In this document: positions 7,102-16,860 of the stretch, in pieces
Numbering within the stretch: the first letter of the stretch is position 1
How the letters are laid out: the number at the start of each line of letters is the position of its first letter
From: an uncultured Clostridia bacterium
Lineage (GTDB): Bacteria; Bacillota; Clostridia; TANB77; UBA1234
Length of the DNA: 64,000 nt
Assembly (NCBI GenBank): GCA_934169745.1
Contig: CAKPOE010000004.1
Span: forward strand, 73,250 to 137,249
Direction: 5' to 3'
Made by a program: the position numbers and the translations under genes
The notes under the pieces: model-generated
Told to the model about the DNA's origin: nothing
The model's input: the letters and a program-made list of their open reading frames with translations, nothing else
Databases searched by the model: none

Positions 7102-8783
7102 TTTCTATACAAATTCCGAAAGTATTATACAACAAATTTGTTTTTATTGCAATAACTGTTACCTGTATAATCATATTTCAATTATTGTTTTTTTCCAAAT
7201 TGTATAAATTATCCGACATCTCAATTGATTTCCTTGATAGTACACTTGACATTGAAACCTGGTTATGGAATTATATTAAAACTTTTTACCTCATAACTGT
7301 TATTATTTCATGGATTTTTATTTCTTATACTTTTCATAAATATTTCCCTATCCCTCAAGAAAAAGAAATAGCAAAAATTAACGAAGACGGTTTAAAACTT
7401 TTCGTTGGAAATAATCTCTCATCTGGTGAAACCATAACAATTCCAGAAAGCGGTCTATATCAAAACATTCTTATTACTGGAACAATAGGTACAGGAAAAA
7501 CCTCTTCTGCCATGTACCCGTTTGTAAATCAATTGTTAGAACAAAATCTTGGTATGCTAATCTTAGATGTAAAAGGAAACTTTTACAAGAAAATACTAGA
7601 ACTAAACGAAATTTATCACAGAAATGTAATTGTATTAGAACTAAATGGAAAGTACACTTATAATCCTTTAGATAAACCTAATCTTAAGCCTTCAATCTTG
7701 GCTAATCGCCTTAGAACTATTTTAACTTTGTTTTCTAACCAACAAGTAACTGACACTTATTGGCTAGATAAAGTAGAAAGTTATCTGACGGAGTGTATTA
7801 AACTATGCCGACTCTACAATGATAACTACGTTACTTTTATTGAACTACATAAGTTAATAAATTCACCTGAATATTTAGAAGAAAAAATTTCAGTTGCCAA
7901 AAACAAGTTTCTTTCTAATTTGTTTTCGGTTCAACAAATTCATGATTTTAATTCCCTATTGGATTTTTTCCAAACAGAGTACAAAACTCTAGACTCAAAG
8001 GTATTATCAATAATACAATCAGAAGTTTCTAGAGTTACTCAAATATTCGTTAATGATTATGAAATAAGTAATGCCTTTTGTCCCCCAAAATCAAAAGTTA
8101 CCTTCTCAGGATTTAGTAATTTAGAAAATGATATTGTAGTTCTAAACATGAATGTGGCCGAATATCGAAATTTATCAAAGATTCTTGCTACATATCTTAA
8201 ATTAGATTTTCAGTCAGAAGTTTTAATGCGATTAGCCAAATCAAATAAAATTAAACCTGTAGCATTCTTGTGTGATGAATACCATGAATATGCCACAGAA
8301 AATGACGCGAATTTCTTTTCGGAAAGTCGTGAAGCCAAATGTATAAACATTGTATCAACGCAAAGTTACACTTCACTCTTGAACGCTATAAAAAACGAAG
8401 CTAGTGCAAAAGTTATAATTCAAAGTCTTGTTAATAAAATATGGTTTCGTGCGGATGATACTTACACAATTGAAGAAGCACAAAAACAACTTGGTAAAGA
8501 AGATAAAGTAAAGTTTTCACGTAGCATCTCAGAAAATGCAAAAGAGACAAAGTATAGTTATATTTTAAAAGCCTTTAAATCAGATAATTCAAGTCTTTCA
8601 GAAAGTATTAGTACACAAATTCAGCACGATTATATATATGATTTTAATGCTTTTTCTCGAGAACTTAAAACGTTTCAAGCAATTTGCTTTCTGTCCACAG
8701 GCTCTCAAATACTTCAACCACAAGTTGTTCAACTTGTTCCACTCCACACTCAAAATTTTAATATGAAAGGAAGATTTATATGA
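7098..8783 (+). CDS. VirD4/TraG-like type IV coupling ATPase
   Basis: 561 residues. Two N-terminal membrane segments (~13-33 and ~62-82) precede a cytoplasmic ATPase. Walker A is GTIGTGKTS (~residues 126-134), followed by the typical LILDVKGNFYKKI. Walker B is FLCDEYHEYA (~385-395), then IVSTQSYTSLLNAI as expected for VirD4/TraG. The family delivers DNA or protein substrates to a type IV secretion channel. It overlaps the upstream stop (ATGA) and lacks a well-spaced SD, so coupled translation is likely. Pilin-, VirB6- and VirB3-like genes follow. No relaxase gene is seen anywhere in the window, so the substrate is unknown. Confidence 0.85.
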   Translation: MISIQIPKVLYNKFVFIAITVTCIIIFQLLFFSKLYKLSDISIDFLDSTLDIETWLWNYIKTFYLITVIISWIFISYTFHKYFPIPQEKEIAKINEDGLKLFVGNNLSSGETITIPESGLYQNILITGTIGTGKTSSAMYPFVNQLLEQNLGMLILDVKGNFYKKILELNEIYHRNVIVLELNGKYTYNPLDKPNLKPSILANRLRTILTLFSNQQVTDTYWLDKVESYLTECIKLCRLYNDNYVTFIELHKLINSPEYLEEKISVAKNKFLSNLFSVQQIHDFNSLLDFFQTEYKTLDSKVLSIIQSEVSRVTQIFVNDYEISNAFCPPKSKVTFSGFSNLENDIVVLNMNVAEYRNLSKILATYLKLDFQSEVLMRLAKSNKIKPVAFLCDEYHEYATENDANFFSESREAKCINIVSTQSYTSLLNAIKNEASAKVIIQSLVNKIWFRADDTYTIEEAQKQLGKEDKVKFSRSISENAKETKYSYILKAFKSDNSSLSESISTQIQHDYIYDFNAFSRELKTFQAICFLSTGSQILQPQVVQLVPLHTQNFNMKGRFI

Positions 8784-9097
8784 TTAAAAAAGTTCTTTTA
8801 TTTACTTTTATATTCACTTTACTATTCACATCCATATGTTATTGTGCAAGCGACCCAAAACTAGTTAAAAATATAAACTCAGGACTTGAAAAGATAAAAA
8901 GTTGGATAATAAAAATCTCAACGCCAGCAGCCGCAGTTGCTATCGGCACTGGTGTACTCATGAAGAAATTTAGCTTTGGAGATGAGGAGAGAATTGTTGT
9001 CGGTAAAAAGCTTATTAAGAGCACACTTTTTTCCTATGCTTTCATTTTAAGTGTTGATTTAGTATTAAACGTCATTTCCACACTAGCAAAAGGATAG
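8780..9097 (+). CDS. VirB2/TrbC-like pilin candidate
   Basis: 105 residues: a signal peptide (MIKKVLLFTFIFTLLFTSICYCA, likely cut near residue 23), a short charged stretch, then two hydrophobic helices (~43-62 and ~82-100) with a charged loop FGDEERIVVGKK between them. This matches VirB2/TrbC pilins and their Gram-positive analogues in size and topology. The gene lies directly after the coupling ATPase (ATGA overlap, SD AAAGGAAG) and before the VirB6-like gene. The family call rests on topology and context. Confidence 0.6.
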   Translation: MIKKVLLFTFIFTLLFTSICYCASDPKLVKNINSGLEKIKSWIIKISTPAAAVAIGTGVLMKKFSFGDEERIVVGKKLIKSTLFSYAFILSVDLVLNVISTLAKG

Positions 9098-9104
9098 GTG
9101 ATTT

Positions 9105-9995
9105 ATGGAGGAAGAAATTATCGCTCAAGAAATAGATATTGGAAGTGTCATTGTTGACACCATCAATAATCTCTGCCAAAGTTTGTTCTCTTCAATTGAT
9201 GAATCTGTGCTTCCATTGCTTGACGATCTAGTATTCATAAAGGAAGACGTTGCAACCAAATATCTAAAAAGAATTCTTGGCACAGATATAAGAACAGGTC
9301 TCCTAGTGCTAGCCAACTCTCTACTTATCGCTTTTGTACTGTATTATGCAGTACGACTTATGACATCAAACTTTTCTGGTCAAACGATTGAACCACCATA
9401 TCTATTTATTCTGAAAGCCATATTTACTGCAATGTTTATGAATTTTTCGCTATCTATTTGTACAAGTGTGGTTTCTATGACGTCTAATGTGTCCACATTT
9501 ATTTGCTCTCTAAATGAAAATATATTTAAAACTCCGGCTTCATTTTCAAACTTATTTGAAACATTTAATTCATCTTCTAAAGACTTTAGTGTGTTTTCGC
9601 TCAATGGCATCTTATCTGGTGTACTCTCAATGTCTTCATTCACATTAGTTATCTCGTTTGCTCTCAGATATATAATGGTAAAATTGTTAATCTTAATTTC
9701 ACCATTTGCAATTTTATGTCTGCTAAACCAGTCAACTGTTGGTCTTTTTAAAAGTTGGTATAAATGTTTTCTAACACTTTTATTGTTGCAAGTTTTTGTA
9801 GCCCTTACATTAGTGCTTTCATTCTCAATAACTCGAGAAATGCTAGAGAGTCCTCTTAAAGAACTATTACTAGTTGGTACAATAATAGCTTTAATGAAGT
9901 CAAACGAGTATGTAAAAGATTTGCTCGACGGTCTTGGAATTTCTACTAATTTTCAAGCCGGAATTTCTGGGATAAAATCAATTTTTTCGAGGTGA
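9105..9995 (+). CDS. VirB6/TrbL-like polytopic channel protein
   Basis: 296 residues with about six membrane segments after an acidic N-terminus of ~60 residues. The C-terminal half has the features of VirB6/TrbL: paired helices containing RYIMVKLLILISPFAILCLL, then FKSWYKCFLTLLLLQVFVAL. VirB6 proteins form the inner-membrane part of the type IV channel. SD ATAGGTGATTT precedes the ATG. The stop overlaps the SD of the next gene. Confidence 0.65.
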   Translation: MEEEIIAQEIDIGSVIVDTINNLCQSLFSSIDESVLPLLDDLVFIKEDVATKYLKRILGTDIRTGLLVLANSLLIAFVLYYAVRLMTSNFSGQTIEPPYLFILKAIFTAMFMNFSLSICTSVVSMTSNVSTFICSLNENIFKTPASFSNLFETFNSSSKDFSVFSLNGILSGVLSMSSFTLVISFALRYIMVKLLILISPFAILCLLNQSTVGLFKSWYKCFLTLLLLQVFVALTLVLSFSITREMLESPLKELLLVGTIIALMKSNEYVKDLLDGLGISTNFQAGISGIKSIFSR

Positions 9996-9997
9996 TT

Positions 9998-10282
9998 ATG
10001 AGAAAATACCTGTTTCCAATCAATTACAAGTATGCAAACAAGTTTCTAGGAATAATTGAATATCGTGTACTTTTGCCTTTATGTATTTATGGCATTATTG
10101 TTTTCTTCATTTTGTATTTAATAAAGCTAGATTTTTTTATTTCTTTTGGAATTTTTATAGTACTTTTTGTTCCACCTATGATATTATTTGGTATTGGAAT
10201 AAACAATGAACCTTTTTTGCCATTTTTAATTTGTATGTATAAGTTTAAGAAGAATGCAAAAGTGTACTTATATTATCGATAG
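9998..10282 (+). CDS. PrgI/VirB3-like small membrane protein
   Basis: 94 residues beginning MRKYLFPINYKYANKFLG, with two membrane helices (~25-42 and ~48-68) and a basic C-terminus ending KNAKVYLYYR. This is the usual pattern of PrgI-type proteins, the Gram-positive counterpart of VirB3. In conjugative elements this gene normally sits directly before virB4; here virB4 is ~11 kb away on the other strand. The ATG at 9998 follows AGGTGATT; a GTG at 9992 is a weaker alternative. Confidence 0.6.
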   Translation: MRKYLFPINYKYANKFLGIIEYRVLLPLCIYGIIVFFILYLIKLDFFISFGIFIVLFVPPMILFGIGINNEPFLPFLICMYKFKKNAKVYLYYR

Positions 10283-10285
10283 GTC

Positions 10286-10314
10286 TTGCAAATTGTGTCA
10301 AAAAAAGATATTAT
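10286..10314 (+). promoter_or_regulatory. Promoter of the DnaD/DnaI-like pair
   Basis: TTGCAA (10286-10291), 17-base spacer, TATTAT (10309-10314), 36 bases before the dnaD-like ATG. It suggests the pair is transcribed separately from the secretion genes upstream. Confidence 0.5.
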
Positions 10315-10349
10315 TTATTTACTAATTAAGACCCTAAGGAGGAGCAGAA

Positions 10350-11327
10350 ATGAATTTCGACCAAAACTTGTCAATGCTATTTTCAGATTTAAATATTCCA
10401 GAAATATTCATTAGTGAATATATGTGCATGGCTAACGGAGATTATGTAAAAATATACTTATATTGTCTATTTTTATGTAAATATAATAGCGAAATCTCTC
10501 CTCTTGACTTATCAAAAAGACTTTGCCTTCCCTTAAAAACTATAGAACAAGGCTTAAAATATTGGGAAGAGAATGGCCTTTTAATAAAGAAACAAAGTGA
10601 CTATACTATAGCTGATGTTAAAAAAATAGAAGTTGATAAATTATACAAACCAAAATTAACTTCATCTATGGAAGACGCTATAGAGTCAAACTCTAAGAAT
10701 ATATCTAGAACTCAAATTATAAATACTATAAATGATACATTTTTCCAAGGCGTTATGTCTCCAGCTTGGTATACTGATATTGATAATTTGTTCTCAAAAT
10801 ACCAGTTTGATGAACATGTTATGTATTCGTTATTTCAATACTGCTTTGATAGACAAGCCCTTCATAAAAAGTATTTGTATGCTGTTGCCGAAGGGTGGGC
10901 TTCAAACAACGTAAAAACAGCTGATGATTTAGATAGGTATTATTTAGAATATGAAAAAATCAACCAAATCAAAAAGAATATAACGAAAAAATTGGGCTTA
11001 ACAAGAAAACTTTCTCAGTACGAAGAATCATATGTGGAAAAATGGATAACAGATTTTGGTTATTCTATGGATATTATAGAAATAGCATTGAAGAAAACTA
11101 CTTCAAAGACAAATCCAAGTTTTGATTATATAGATAAAATAATAACAAACTGGCACGATAGAAACTTAACAAGTGTGGAAAGTATTACTGCGTTCTTAAA
11201 AGAACAAAAACAAAAGCAAAAAGAAATTAAAAATATGGAGTGCGGAAAGCAGCTACCTCTTCAAAAATATACTGATAACGAAACAAATCAATATGAAGAT
11301 TTAAGCAAGTTTTACGCAAACGTATAG
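10350..11327 (+). CDS. DnaD-domain primosome protein
   Basis: 325 residues. The N-terminal ~95 residues form a winged-helix-like DDBH1 region. The C-terminal half (~200-290) is a DnaD/DnaB_2-like DDBH2 domain with YEESYVEKWITDFGYSMDII and the FDYIDKIITNW variant of the YxxxIxxxW motif. DnaD proteins remodel DNA and help recruit the helicase loader during replication initiation and restart. The next gene encodes a DnaI-like loader, and the pair is common on clostridial chromosomes, so it is probably host housekeeping rather than cargo of the secretion locus. AAGGAGGAG precedes the start. Confidence 0.88.
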   Translation: MNFDQNLSMLFSDLNIPEIFISEYMCMANGDYVKIYLYCLFLCKYNSEISPLDLSKRLCLPLKTIEQGLKYWEENGLLIKKQSDYTIADVKKIEVDKLYKPKLTSSMEDAIESNSKNISRTQIINTINDTFFQGVMSPAWYTDIDNLFSKYQFDEHVMYSLFQYCFDRQALHKKYLYAVAEGWASNNVKTADDLDRYYLEYEKINQIKKNITKKLGLTRKLSQYEESYVEKWITDFGYSMDIIEIALKKTTSKTNPSFDYIDKIITNWHDRNLTSVESITAFLKEQKQKQKEIKNMECGKQLPLQKYTDNETNQYEDLSKFYANV

Positions 11328-11341
11328 AAAGGTGTTAAATT

Positions 11342-12340
11342 ATGTTTTCAGATGTATACAAATCCATCGAACGAAAATATGAAGACAAAAGAAAAATCGC
11401 CGAAAAAAATTATTCTATTGAAAAAGAAAAAGCTTATGAGCTAAACCCAAGATTGCAAGAAATTGATAAAGAAATTTCTTTACTAGGAATAAAAAGTTCA
11501 CGAGCAGCACTAAATTCCGACCCATCTGAAAAAGAAAATTTAAAAGCTGAGTTAGAAATAAAAATAAATTTACTAAAAAGAGAAAAGGAAACAATTCTAA
11601 ATTCAATGAATATTACCTTATCTCCAAAATATGAATGTGATAAGTGTAAAGATACTGGATATATTCTGACCTCTAGTGGTAGTGAAATGTGTTCTTGTAT
11701 GAAACAAGAATTACTTAACGAATCGTACAACAAATCAAATTTATATAGATTAAAAAATGATTCATTTGCTTCTTTTAATTTAGATCTATTCTCTGATGTA
11801 GCAAATGTTCAAAAATATGGAGTAAATATTTCGCCTAGAGAAAATATGCAAAAAATAAGAGAAATATCTAATACATTCATTGAAAATTTTGAAAGTCCAG
11901 AGCAAAAAAATTTACTATTTATAGGCACTCCCGGAATAGGAAAAACATTTTTATCAAGTTGTATTGCTAATGAAATCCTGCAAAAAGGATATACTGTGCT
12001 ATATCAAACATCTCCTATACTCTTCGACAGTATATTTGATCGCAAATACAACACAAAATCTGCCTCTGCCAAAGAATTGTACGATAACCTATTTAATGTG
12101 AATTTACTAATAATAGATGATTTGGGAACAGAAAATTTAACTGCTGCAAAACTTACTGAATTATTCACTATCTTGAACACAAGACTATTAAACCCTAAAA
12201 CAAAAACAATTATTTCGAGCAATTTGGACCTAGAAGATATAAAAAGAATTTATGATGAACGAATATTGTCAAGAATTATTGGCAATTATTGTATCTGCAA
12301 ATTTTTTGGAGATGATATAAGATTAAGAGTAAAAAAATGA
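11342..12340 (+). CDS. DnaI/DnaC-like helicase loader ATPase
   Basis: 332 residues. An N-terminal coiled coil rich in Lys/Glu (~1-85) is followed by a zinc-binding segment CDKCKDTGYI...CSCMKQ, then an AAA+ domain: Walker A GTPGIGKTF (~residues 196-204), Walker B LLIIDDLG, sensor-1 IISSNLDLED and arginine-finger region DERILSRIIGN. This is the DnaI arrangement, which loads the replicative helicase. GAAAGGTG precedes the ATG. Its TGA stop is the first codon of a repeat-family-A copy starting at 12338, so the C-terminus may have been set by insertion of that repeat. Confidence 0.9.
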   Translation: MFSDVYKSIERKYEDKRKIAEKNYSIEKEKAYELNPRLQEIDKEISLLGIKSSRAALNSDPSEKENLKAELEIKINLLKREKETILNSMNITLSPKYECDKCKDTGYILTSSGSEMCSCMKQELLNESYNKSNLYRLKNDSFASFNLDLFSDVANVQKYGVNISPRENMQKIREISNTFIENFESPEQKNLLFIGTPGIGKTFLSSCIANEILQKGYTVLYQTSPILFDSIFDRKYNTKSASAKELYDNLFNVNLLIIDDLGTENLTAAKLTELFTILNTRLLNPKTKTIISSNLDLEDIKRIYDERILSRIIGNYCICKFFGDDIRLRVKK

Positions 12341-12370
12341 ACGAAAAAGTGGCTGCCTGAAATCTGTTCA
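12338..12370 (+). repeat. Half-unit of palindromic repeat family A
   Basis: This 33-base half-unit begins TGAACGAAAAAGTGGCTGCC and ends GAAATCTGTTCA. It is nearly identical to each arm of the large palindrome at 52645-52714. It starts exactly on the stop codon of the DnaI-like gene. Confidence 0.75.
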
Positions 12371-12388
12371 TTTTGCATCATTTCACGT

Positions 12389-12420
12389 ACACTGTCAAGC
12401 TCTGACTTGACAGTGTATTT
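12389..12420 (+). terminator. Terminator of the DnaD/DnaI-like operon
   Basis: ACACTGTCAAG (12389-12399) pairs perfectly with CTTGACAGTGT (12406-12416) around a 6-base loop, followed by ATTTTGTTT. Confidence 0.75.
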
Positions 12421-12555
12421 TGTTTATGATAGTCTTGCTAATGGAAAGTATTTTATTATTTTTAAGAAAATAATTATTCTTAAACAAACGCAACTTTTGT
12501 TGCTGAATTATATTTTTTAACCATCTTTTAAATTAGTAAAGGAGGACTTTAAAGC

Positions 12556-12927
12556 ATGAAGAAAAATCTTCTTGACACATTGCTGGATGCTGCTGCTTCT
12601 CGCATATCCAAGGCAAAGAAATGCTACGTTAGTGTTTACAATTCCATTGACCTAAGCTACCGGAGAACGTACATTGCTTGGAAGTTAGATGAAGAACTCA
12701 TCGTTCCTGACTTAATGTTGCGTCTCCAATGTGTAGAGCTTACTCCTTACCAGTTCGATGATGTTGAAAAGGACTACGATGCTTGGTATGTCATCACCCG
12801 CAAGGGAGATGTTTTCCTTAATGGTAGTGTTATGCTTAGTGAAGATGTTCATATCATTTCGAGCATTCCACTGTCTGCAAAGGAAGCTGCCATTTGGGTG
12901 TACTTCGAGATGAACAAAGCTCAATAA
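12556..12927 (+). CDS. Orphan protein of unknown function, GC-richer codon style
   Basis: 123 residues, soluble, with no family I recognise. It starts MKKNLLDTLLDAAASRISKA, contains YDAWYVITRKGDVFLNG and ends with an aromatic/acidic helix. AAAGGAGGAC precedes the ATG, and a strong terminator follows at 12948. Codons ending in C or G (GTC ATC ACC CGC AAG) are far more frequent than in neighbouring genes. The same style is seen at 30759-31205, 51694-52566 and 58463-58696, each a single gene with its own signals. This suggests acquisition from another source, but sequence similarity among the four is not evident. Confidence 0.75.
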   Translation: MKKNLLDTLLDAAASRISKAKKCYVSVYNSIDLSYRRTYIAWKLDEELIVPDLMLRLQCVELTPYQFDDVEKDYDAWYVITRKGDVFLNGSVMLSEDVHIISSIPLSAKEAAIWVYFEMNKAQ

Positions 12928-12947
12928 AATTAAAATCCTTTCGCACG

Positions 12948-12981
12948 AAAAAGTAGCTCCCTTTTTAGGGAGCTACTTTTT
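12948..12981. terminator. Bidirectional terminator between the orphan gene and gyrA
   Basis: AAAAAGTAGCTCCCT (12948-12962) pairs with AGGGAGCTACTTTTT (12967-12981) around TTTT. T-runs flank both sides, serving both convergent genes. Confidence 0.85.
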
Positions 12982-15415
12982 ATTCTTCTGTTTCTTCTTC
13001 CATACCAACTTTCGCGATGCTTACTACTTTTCCGCCATCTCCTGCTCTCATTAATGTTACACCCTGAGTTGATCTTCCTAGTATACTTATATCTTTTACA
13101 TCTAATCTTATTACTATTCCTGTATCTGTTATAAGCATTACATCATCTTCTTCTGTTACTACTTTTATACCAACAAGTTTTCCTGTCTTTGGCGTAGTCT
13201 TATAAGTGATAACACCTCTTCCAGCTCTTGCTTGTACTCTGTATTCTTCTAATTCTGTTCTCTTTCCAAATCCATTTTCTGTAATGGCTAGCAAGTAAGC
13301 TTTCTCATCATATATTGGTTCCATTCCAACTACGAAGTCTCCATCATCCAATTTGATTCCTATTACTCCTTGAGAAACTCTTCCTACTGCTCTTACATCT
13401 CTTTCTGAGAATGTTATCGCAATACCTTCATGTGTTACCATTACAACATTTCTTTCGCCATCAGTAAGCCTTACATCAATCAATTCGTCATCATCTTTTA
13501 ATGCAATTCCTTGCAAACCAGATTTTCTTCCATTGCTGTATTCCATTAAGTTTGTTTTCTTTATAACACCTGATTTTGTTGCCATTAACAAGTATTGACC
13601 CTCTGCAAAATTTTCTATTGGAATAACAGCCGTAACCCTTTCATCTCCGTCTAATTGAAGTAAGTTAACAATTGCTGTTCCCTTAGCATTTCTACCAGCT
13701 TCAGGCACTTCATAGCCTTTTAATCTATATACCTTTCCTTTGTTTGTAAAGAACATCAATATACTGTGAGTTGAAGAAGTAAAAATTTGTTCCACAAAGT
13801 CTTGCTCTCTCGTTTGCATTCCAGTTACACCCCTGCCGCCTCTCTTTTGAGAACGGTAAGTATCCACTGGCAATCTCTTAATGTATCCATAGTGTGTTAA
13901 TGTTATAATTGTATTTTCTTCTTTTATTAAGTCTTCTGTCTCTATTTCATCTTCGGCTGCGATAATATCGGTTCTTCTTTCATCGCCATACTTTTCTTTC
14001 ATTTCAAGCAATTCATCTCTTACAATATCGCATACAAGTCTTTCACTAGCCAAGATTTCTCTATATCTCTCTATTTGTTTCATTAAAGCAGCATATTCTT
14101 CTTCAATCTTTTCTCTTTGTAATCCTGATAACGTTCTTAATTTCATTTCAAGAATAGCATTAGCTTGAATTTCTGTAAGATTAAATCTCTTCATAAGTCT
14201 TTCAGCAGCATCATCATAAGCAGCTCTAATTATTGCTATTACCTCATCAATATAATCTAATGCAATCTTTAATCCTTCCAAGATATGTGCTCTTGCTAAA
14301 GCTTTATCAAGATCAAATTTAGTTCTTCTAACAACAACATTCTTTCTGTGGTCTATATAACATTCAAGCATTTGTCTCAATGTTAATATTTTAGGCTCGC
14401 CATTTACTAGCGCAAGCATAATTGCACCAAAAGTATCCTGCATTTGAGTATTCTTTAATAATTGATTTAAAACAACTTTAGCATTGGCATCTCTCTTAAG
14501 CTCGATAACAATTCTCATACCATCACGGTCTGATTCATCTCTTAAGTCAGAAATTCCTTCTATTCTCTTATCTTTTACCAAATCAGCAATATTTTCAATA
14601 AGTCTAGCTTTATTTACTTGGTATGGAAGCTCTGTAACAATAATTCTGTATCTTCCGTTTCCATGTTCTTCAATCTCTGTTTTTGCACGTACAATAATTC
14701 TTCCTCTACCAGTTTTATATGTGCTTCTTATCCCTTCTCTTCCAACAATGGTTCCACCTGTAGGAAAATCTGGTCCCTTTATAGTAGCTATTAATTCATC
14801 ATCTGAAACATTATCCTCATCTATCAACTTAACTGCAGCATTTACAACCTCAGTTAAATTGTGAGGAGGTACATTTGTGGCCATACCAACCGCAATACCG
14901 CTTGAACCATTAACAAGTAAAGCCGGTATTTTAGCAGGTAAAACAGTAGGTTCTTGCAACTTATCATCGTAGTTTGGCATAAAATCTACTGTGTTTTTGT
15001 CGATATCAGCCATCATTTCAACTGCTATCTTAGGCATCTTTGCTTCTGTATACCTCATAGCAGCTGCGCCGTCTCCATCAACGCTACCAAAGTTACCATG
15101 ACCATTTACAAGTGGATATCTAAGTGAGAAATCCTGTGCCATTCTTACTAAAGCATCATATATAGATGAATCACCATGTGGATGGAATTTACCTAAAACA
15201 TCACCAACAATATATGCAGACTTTCTGAAAGTTTTTTCAGGAGTCAAACCTAATTGATCCATTGAATATAAAATTCTTCTATGTACTGGTTTTAAGCCGT
15301 CTCTTACATCAGGAAGGGCTCTTTGCACAATAACACTCATTGCATAGTCGATATATGATTTTTTCATCTCTTTTTCTATGTCGACATGTACAATTTTCTT
15401 TGCATTTTCTTCCAT
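12980..15415 (-). CDS. gyrA: DNA gyrase subunit A
   Basis: 811 residues, normal length for GyrA, the DNA cleavage-religation subunit of gyrase. The winged-helix/tower domain includes the quinolone-determining stretch [19 protein letters not shown] with the ordinary Ser and Asp, and [11 protein letters not shown] with the catalytic Tyr. The C-terminal half has six beta-pinwheel repeats including the GyrA-box-like SQKRGGRGV. The Glu-rich tail EEETEE is short. The ATG at 15415 follows GGAGAG. Upstream is a good promoter. gyrB is not in the window. Confidence 0.97.
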   Translation of the reverse strand: MEENAKKIVHVDIEKEMKKSYIDYAMSVIVQRALPDVRDGLKPVHRRILYSMDQLGLTPEKTFRKSAYIVGDVLGKFHPHGDSSIYDALVRMAQDFSLRYPLVNGHGNFGSVDGDGAAAMRYTEAKMPKIAVEMMADIDKNTVDFMPNYDDKLQEPTVLPAKIPALLVNGSSGIAVGMATNVPPHNLTEVVNAAVKLIDEDNVSDDELIATIKGPDFPTGGTIVGREGIRSTYKTGRGRIIVRAKTEIEEHGNGRYRIIVTELPYQVNKARLIENIADLVKDKRIEGISDLRDESDRDGMRIVIELKRDANAKVVLNQLLKNTQMQDTFGAIMLALVNGEPKILTLRQMLECYIDHRKNVVVRRTKFDLDKALARAHILEGLKIALDYIDEVIAIIRAAYDDAAERLMKRFNLTEIQANAILEMKLRTLSGLQREKIEEEYAALMKQIERYREILASERLVCDIVRDELLEMKEKYGDERRTDIIAAEDEIETEDLIKEENTIITLTHYGYIKRLPVDTYRSQKRGGRGVTGMQTREQDFVEQIFTSSTHSILMFFTNKGKVYRLKGYEVPEAGRNAKGTAIVNLLQLDGDERVTAVIPIENFAEGQYLLMATKSGVIKKTNLMEYSNGRKSGLQGIALKDDDELIDVRLTDGERNVVMVTHEGIAITFSERDVRAVGRVSQGVIGIKLDDGDFVVGMEPIYDEKAYLLAITENGFGKRTELEEYRVQARAGRGVITYKTTPKTGKLVGIKVVTEEDDVMLITDTGIVIRLDVKDISILGRSTQGVTLMRAGDGGKVVSIAKVGMEEETEE

Positions 15416-15463
15416 TATAAAACTCTCCAATCATTAGTATTATAGCCGTTTAGGCTCATATAA

Positions 15464-15492
15464 ATTATACTAAAACGAACTTTCAAATGCAA
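15464..15492 (-). promoter_or_regulatory. gyrA promoter
   Basis: Minus strand: TTGCAT (15492-15487), 17-base spacer, TATAAT (15469-15464). The leader to the gyrA ATG is ~45 bases and contains the small hairpin AGCC-TAAAC-GGCT. Confidence 0.6.
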
Positions 15493-15539
15493 GCAAAAAA
15501 GGAAAAAAAGCGACAAACATTTGTTGTCAAGAAAGCTCT

Positions 15540-16607
15540 CTATTGCTGTTCATTTATCAGTTTGATTATTTCGTTTTCGAATTCTTCTATAATAATCTCA
15601 TGCGGTATCTTTCGCACTATTTCGCCCTTTTTAAAAAGCAACCATTCGTTGTCGCCACCAGCAATACCTATATCGGCTTCTCTTGCTTCTCCTGGACCAT
15701 TCACGGCACACCCCATCACAGCAACTTTTATTTTTACATTTAATTTATTGCAAAATTCCTCTATCTCTTTTGCTACCGGAATAAGATTTACTTTTGTTCT
15801 TCCGCAAGTTGGACAAGAGGTTAACTCCGCATATTCATTTCCTAAATTACAATTTTTCAAAATTTCTTTTGCTACTTTTATTTCTTCTATAGGATTATCC
15901 GACAAAGAAACCCTCATCGTATCTCCAATTCCTTCTCTAAGTAAAATTCCTAAACCTATACTAGACTTTATTGTTCCACCAAAAGCCGTACCCGCTTCTG
16001 TTACTCCCAAATGCAATGGATACTCAAACATTTCTGCGGCCATTTCATATGCCTTTATACACAAATCCAAATCAGAAGCTTTAAGTGATATACAAATATT
16101 ATTAAAATCCATTTTTTCTAGTATATCGGCATGTCTTTTAGCGCTCTCCACAATTGCCTCAGCAGTAACTTTGCCATATTTTTGTAGCAAATCCTTCTCC
16201 AATGAACCTGAATTAACTCCAATTCTGATTGGAATATCATTTTTCTTACAAGCGTCAACTACCTTCTTTATGTTTTCATATTCTCCAATATTTCCTGGAT
16301 TAATTCTGATTTTGTCAACACCGCTTTCTATGGCCTGTAATGCTATTCTATAGTCATAGTGAATGTCAGCAACTATTGGAATGTTAATCTTATTTTTTAT
16401 CATCTTTATCGCTTTTGCATCATCTATGTCCAAACATGCCACTCTGACAATTTGACATCCAGCATCTTCAAGCTTTAATATTTGATTTACCGTATCATCA
16501 ACATTCTTGGTTTTAGTATTTGTCATAGATTGAATGATTACATTATTTTTGCCACCTATTTCAACATTTCCTACTTTAATTCTTTTAGTATCTGTTCTTT
16601 TCCTCAT
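15540..16607 (-). CDS. ispG: 4-hydroxy-3-methylbut-2-enyl diphosphate synthase IspG (GcpE)
   Basis: About 355 residues, the short bacterial form. IspG converts methylerythritol cyclodiphosphate to HMBPP in the MEP isoprenoid pathway, using a 4Fe-4S cluster. The TIM-barrel part has [17 protein letters not shown] and [13 protein letters not shown]. The cluster-ligand region has [12 protein letters not shown] and [21 protein letters not shown]. The ATG at 16607 ([10 protein letters not shown]) has GGGGGAG close by; a GTG at 16619 is an alternative start. It is separated from gyrA by ~120 bases on the same strand, probably its own unit. Confidence 0.96.
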   Translation of the reverse strand: MRKRTDTKRIKVGNVEIGGKNNVIIQSMTNTKTKNVDDTVNQILKLEDAGCQIVRVACLDIDDAKAIKMIKNKINIPIVADIHYDYRIALQAIESGVDKIRINPGNIGEYENIKKVVDACKKNDIPIRIGVNSGSLEKDLLQKYGKVTAEAIVESAKRHADILEKMDFNNICISLKASDLDLCIKAYEMAAEMFEYPLHLGVTEAGTAFGGTIKSSIGLGILLREGIGDTMRVSLSDNPIEEIKVAKEILKNCNLGNEYAELTSCPTCGRTKVNLIPVAKEIEEFCNKLNVKIKVAVMGCAVNGPGEAREADIGIAGGDNEWLLFKKGEIVRKIPHEIIIEEFENEIIKLINEQQ

Positions 16608-16719
16608 TTTCTCCCCCACTTTCTCAAGAACATTCTAATCCGTATGCGAAGTCATGTCAAATATATAATGGCATAGTATCAGCATGTGAACAGTCTCAAA
16701 CCGTTGTAGCCATTTGCAC

Positions 16720-16751
16720 GCCGACTGCCGGAAAATTGGTCGTCGATACTG
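16720..16751 (+). repeat. Diverged copy of repeat family A
   Basis: GACTGCCGGAAAATTGGTCG then TCGATACT aligns with GTGGCTGCCGGAAATTGATT then GTCGGTAT of the 32555-32590 half-unit. The poly-A start is lost. Confidence 0.5.
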
Positions 16752-16774
16752 TTGTTTTATATTCTAATTTTCTG

Positions 16775-16803
16775 TTGACAAATTATGTTAATCGTGGTAA
16801 AAT
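16775..16803 (+). promoter_or_regulatory. Consensus promoter of the micro-protein gene
   Basis: TTGACA (16775-16780), 17-base spacer, TAAAAT (16798-16803), 57 bases before the ATG at 16861. Confidence 0.75.
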
Positions 16804-16860
16804 ATAATTGTTGGTTAGAAATAAAGTCAAGTGATAATATTATTAGAAAGGAAGGAGATT

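Noticed and set aside
12980..15415. Quinolone-resistance mutation in gyrA
   Set aside because: The [12 protein letters not shown] stretch keeps the ordinary Ser and Asp at the resistance positions.
15487..16353. Long plus-strand open frame opposite ispG, and similar frames opposite gyrA, virB4 and others
   Set aside because: They mirror conserved minus-strand genes, lack SD sites and encode low-complexity Ser/Ile/Phe-rich sequence.
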